A DNA stretch of 64,000 bases from HyVt-477 sp965224605 (GTDB lineage: Bacteria; Pseudomonadota; Gammaproteobacteria; Thiotrichales; Thiotrichaceae), in contig CBDCZP010000005.1 in the NCBI GenBank assembly GCA_965224605.1, positions 314,922 to 378,921 of the forward strand, given 5' to 3'. Positions within the stretch are counted from its first letter, which is position 1. Each line of letters opens with the position of its first letter. The notes below the pieces were generated by a model that saw only the letters and a list, made by a program, of their open reading frames with translations, was not told where the DNA came from and made no database searches. Shown one piece after another: positions 63,373 through 64,000 of this stretch. The position numbers and the translations under genes were made by a program.

Positions 63373-63616
63373 GTACACTGTGTCTTTCTTTAGCATCATT
63401 TAGAATATCAGTCATGCTTCGTTCGCTGATTCCACTTTCCTCACCTTCGATTAAAGCAAAACGAAGTAATTCAATTTTGTTTTTATATTCTTGATCATGA
63501 CGAATTAGCTCTCGAAGATACTCACTATCATTTCCATACTGTCCTGATTCTACTTGTGATTTAATCCATGCATCTTGCTGCTCAGTAACGGTTATAGTTT
63601 TTCGTTGCATTGACAT
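63365..63616 (-). CDS. parD: ParD-family antitoxin
   Basis: This is an 83-residue antitoxin of the ParD type. The N-terminal ribbon-helix-helix (MQRKTITVTEQQDAWIKSQVESGQYGNDSEYLRELIRHD, split here by its turn) binds its own operator as a dimer. The C-terminal segment neutralises ParE. The GGAGAG site upstream supports the ATG at 63616. The gene is intact although its toxin is not. Confidence 0.9.
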   Translation of the reverse strand: MSMQRKTITVTEQQDAWIKSQVESGQYGNDSEYLRELIRHDQEYKNKIELLRFALIEGEESGISERSMTDILNDAKERHSVHV

Positions 63617-63637
63617 AACAAGCTCTCCAAATTCATT

Positions 63638-63666
63638 AATATTGTATGATTATATCATACAATATT
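63638..63666. promoter_or_regulatory. Palindromic operator upstream of parD
   Basis: Two 13-base arms, AATATTGTATGAT (63638-63650) and its exact complement (63654-63666), flank a three-base centre, 22 bp before parD. ParD-type proteins autoregulate by binding such dyads at their promoter, and the location fits. Confidence 0.75.
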
Positions 63667-63669
63667 TCA

Positions 63670-63909
63670 TTATTCACTTTCATAGAGCTGAGTTGAACGA
63701 TAATGAGCCTGTCGAATATTTAATCTACTACGATGCTTGGAATTTAGGGAGTTGTACCCCACGAAAAATGCAGGAAAATCATTTATAAGAAACTTAACCA
63801 GTTTTGAGCTTATATTTTCATCTAAAAGAAGCCTCATCCAGCCAAGTGAAGTTGAAAGCCTACGCTCTCTTGCGGCAGCAAAGGCAAAAACAGCTTGTAT
63901 ATCTTTGAC
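63670..63909 (-). pseudogene. Remnants of a DUF433 antitoxin and DUF5615 toxin pair
   Basis: On the minus strand, from the IS end, the reading frame gives VKDIQAVFAFAAARERRLS, matching the end of DUF433 antitoxins. It runs into MRLLLDENISSKLVKFLINDFP (ATG at 63837), matching the beginning of DUF5615 PIN-like toxins. After this the sequence no longer matches and stops at 63670. So a type II pair has lost the antitoxin front to the IS element and the toxin back to some other rearrangement. Confidence 0.6.
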
Positions 63910-63910
63910 G

Positions 63911-64000
63911 TGGTCAACTTATTTGAGACAACCCAGTTAAGCTACTTTTTTCATTTCTATCAATTGTTCTTCAAAATCATTAGGACAGCAATAGTCCAAG
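63911..64000 (-). mobile_element. End of an IS3-family-like insertion sequence
   Basis: From 63911 the sequence TGGTCAACTTATTTGAGACA has the TG/CA ends seen in IS3 elements and appears to be the terminal inverted repeat. It is directly followed by the end of a transposase frame. The element continues beyond the window, so the family and completeness cannot be shown. Confidence 0.55.
63937..64000 (-). CDS. Transposase, C-terminal fragment (partial)
   Basis: The last 20 codons on the minus strand read LDYCCPNDFEEQLIEMKKVA and stop at 63937. The SPxDFE-like end after a conserved tyrosine is typical of IS3-family orfB (DDE integrase) C-termini. The rest lies to the right of the window. Confidence 0.55.
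   Translation of the reverse strand, partial: LDYCCPNDFEEQLIEMKKVA

Noticed and set aside
63737..63940. Plus-strand ORF at the right end
   Set aside because: The minus strand encodes DUF433/DUF5615-like fragments over the same bases, which explains the sequence better.
1..64000. CRISPR arrays, rRNA genes or prophage
   Set aside because: No regularly spaced short repeats with unique spacers, no rRNA sequence and no phage structural genes were seen.

Overview
The window looks like a chromosomal segment of a sulfur-oxidising, CO2-fixing gammaproteobacterium of moderately low GC. The evidence is a complete proteobacterial 14-gene nuo operon, the tpiA-secG-tRNA-Leu order, rpmH-rnpA-yidC-mnmE, flavocytochrome c sulfide dehydrogenase (fccAB), form IA RuBisCO with cbbQ and cbbO, DsrE-family periplasmic proteins and a B-type (ba3) cytochrome oxidase. 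Something near Thiotrichales is my best guess, but the sequence alone does not settle the genus.

Layout. 1-1.7 kb: start of the ATP synthase operon (atpI, atpB, partial atpE, minus strand). 1.9-6.1 kb: a VanZ-like protein, uvrD, and a four-module envelope protein with a peptidoglycan-binding end. 6.2-20.9 kb: nuoA to nuoN on the minus strand, preceded by tpiA, secG and tRNA-Leu(GAG). 23-25.7 kb: a MOSC protein, a palindromic repeat, then a B12-binding radical SAM gene overlapping a sugar-phosphate transferase. 25.7-35.9 kb: mixed genes (csp, a DsrE-like protein, a large glycosidase-like protein, hflD, a VOC protein, ppk2, a YgjP-type protease, a Sel1 protein, and an 11-residue-repeat protein carrying a frameshift). 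36.2-40.4 kb: rpmH, rnpA, yidC, mnmE. 40.4-47.5 kb: cbbR divergent from cbbL-cbbS, then a 103-residue protein, cbbQ and cbbO. 47.5-50.9 kb: ygfZ, a parvulin, yciI, yciB. 51-62.7 kb: fccAB, a pentaheme cytochrome with a c4-type cytochrome, a small cysteine-tailed protein with a DsrE homologue, the ba3 oxidase with its own c4-type cytochrome, and a copper P-type ATPase. 62.8-64 kb: a decaying accessory patch with parD, a frameshifted parE, fragments of a DUF433/DUF5615 pair, and the end of an IS3-type element.

How it fits together. FccAB oxidises sulfide in the periplasm. Its electrons probably pass through the c4-type cytochromes to the ba3 oxidase. Part of the flow can be pushed back through the nuo complex to make NADH for the Calvin cycle, which here uses a RuBisCO with no carboxysome genes next to it but with the CbbQO activase. 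The copper ATPase probably serves oxidase assembly.

The most interesting unexplained signal is a 12-bp palindrome, TAAC-N4-GTTA. It occurs five times, upstream of four consecutive transcription units of the sulfide/cytochrome/oxidase region (fccAB, pentaheme-c4, small protein-DsrE, cox). I did not notice it in the other non-coding regions I read. It may mark a local regulon. Small genes added by reading the sequence are rpmH and a 50-residue oxidase subunit. Starts were revised for cbbR, cbbL, nuoH, ygfZ, the oxidase-linked cytochrome, the 68-residue protein and parE.
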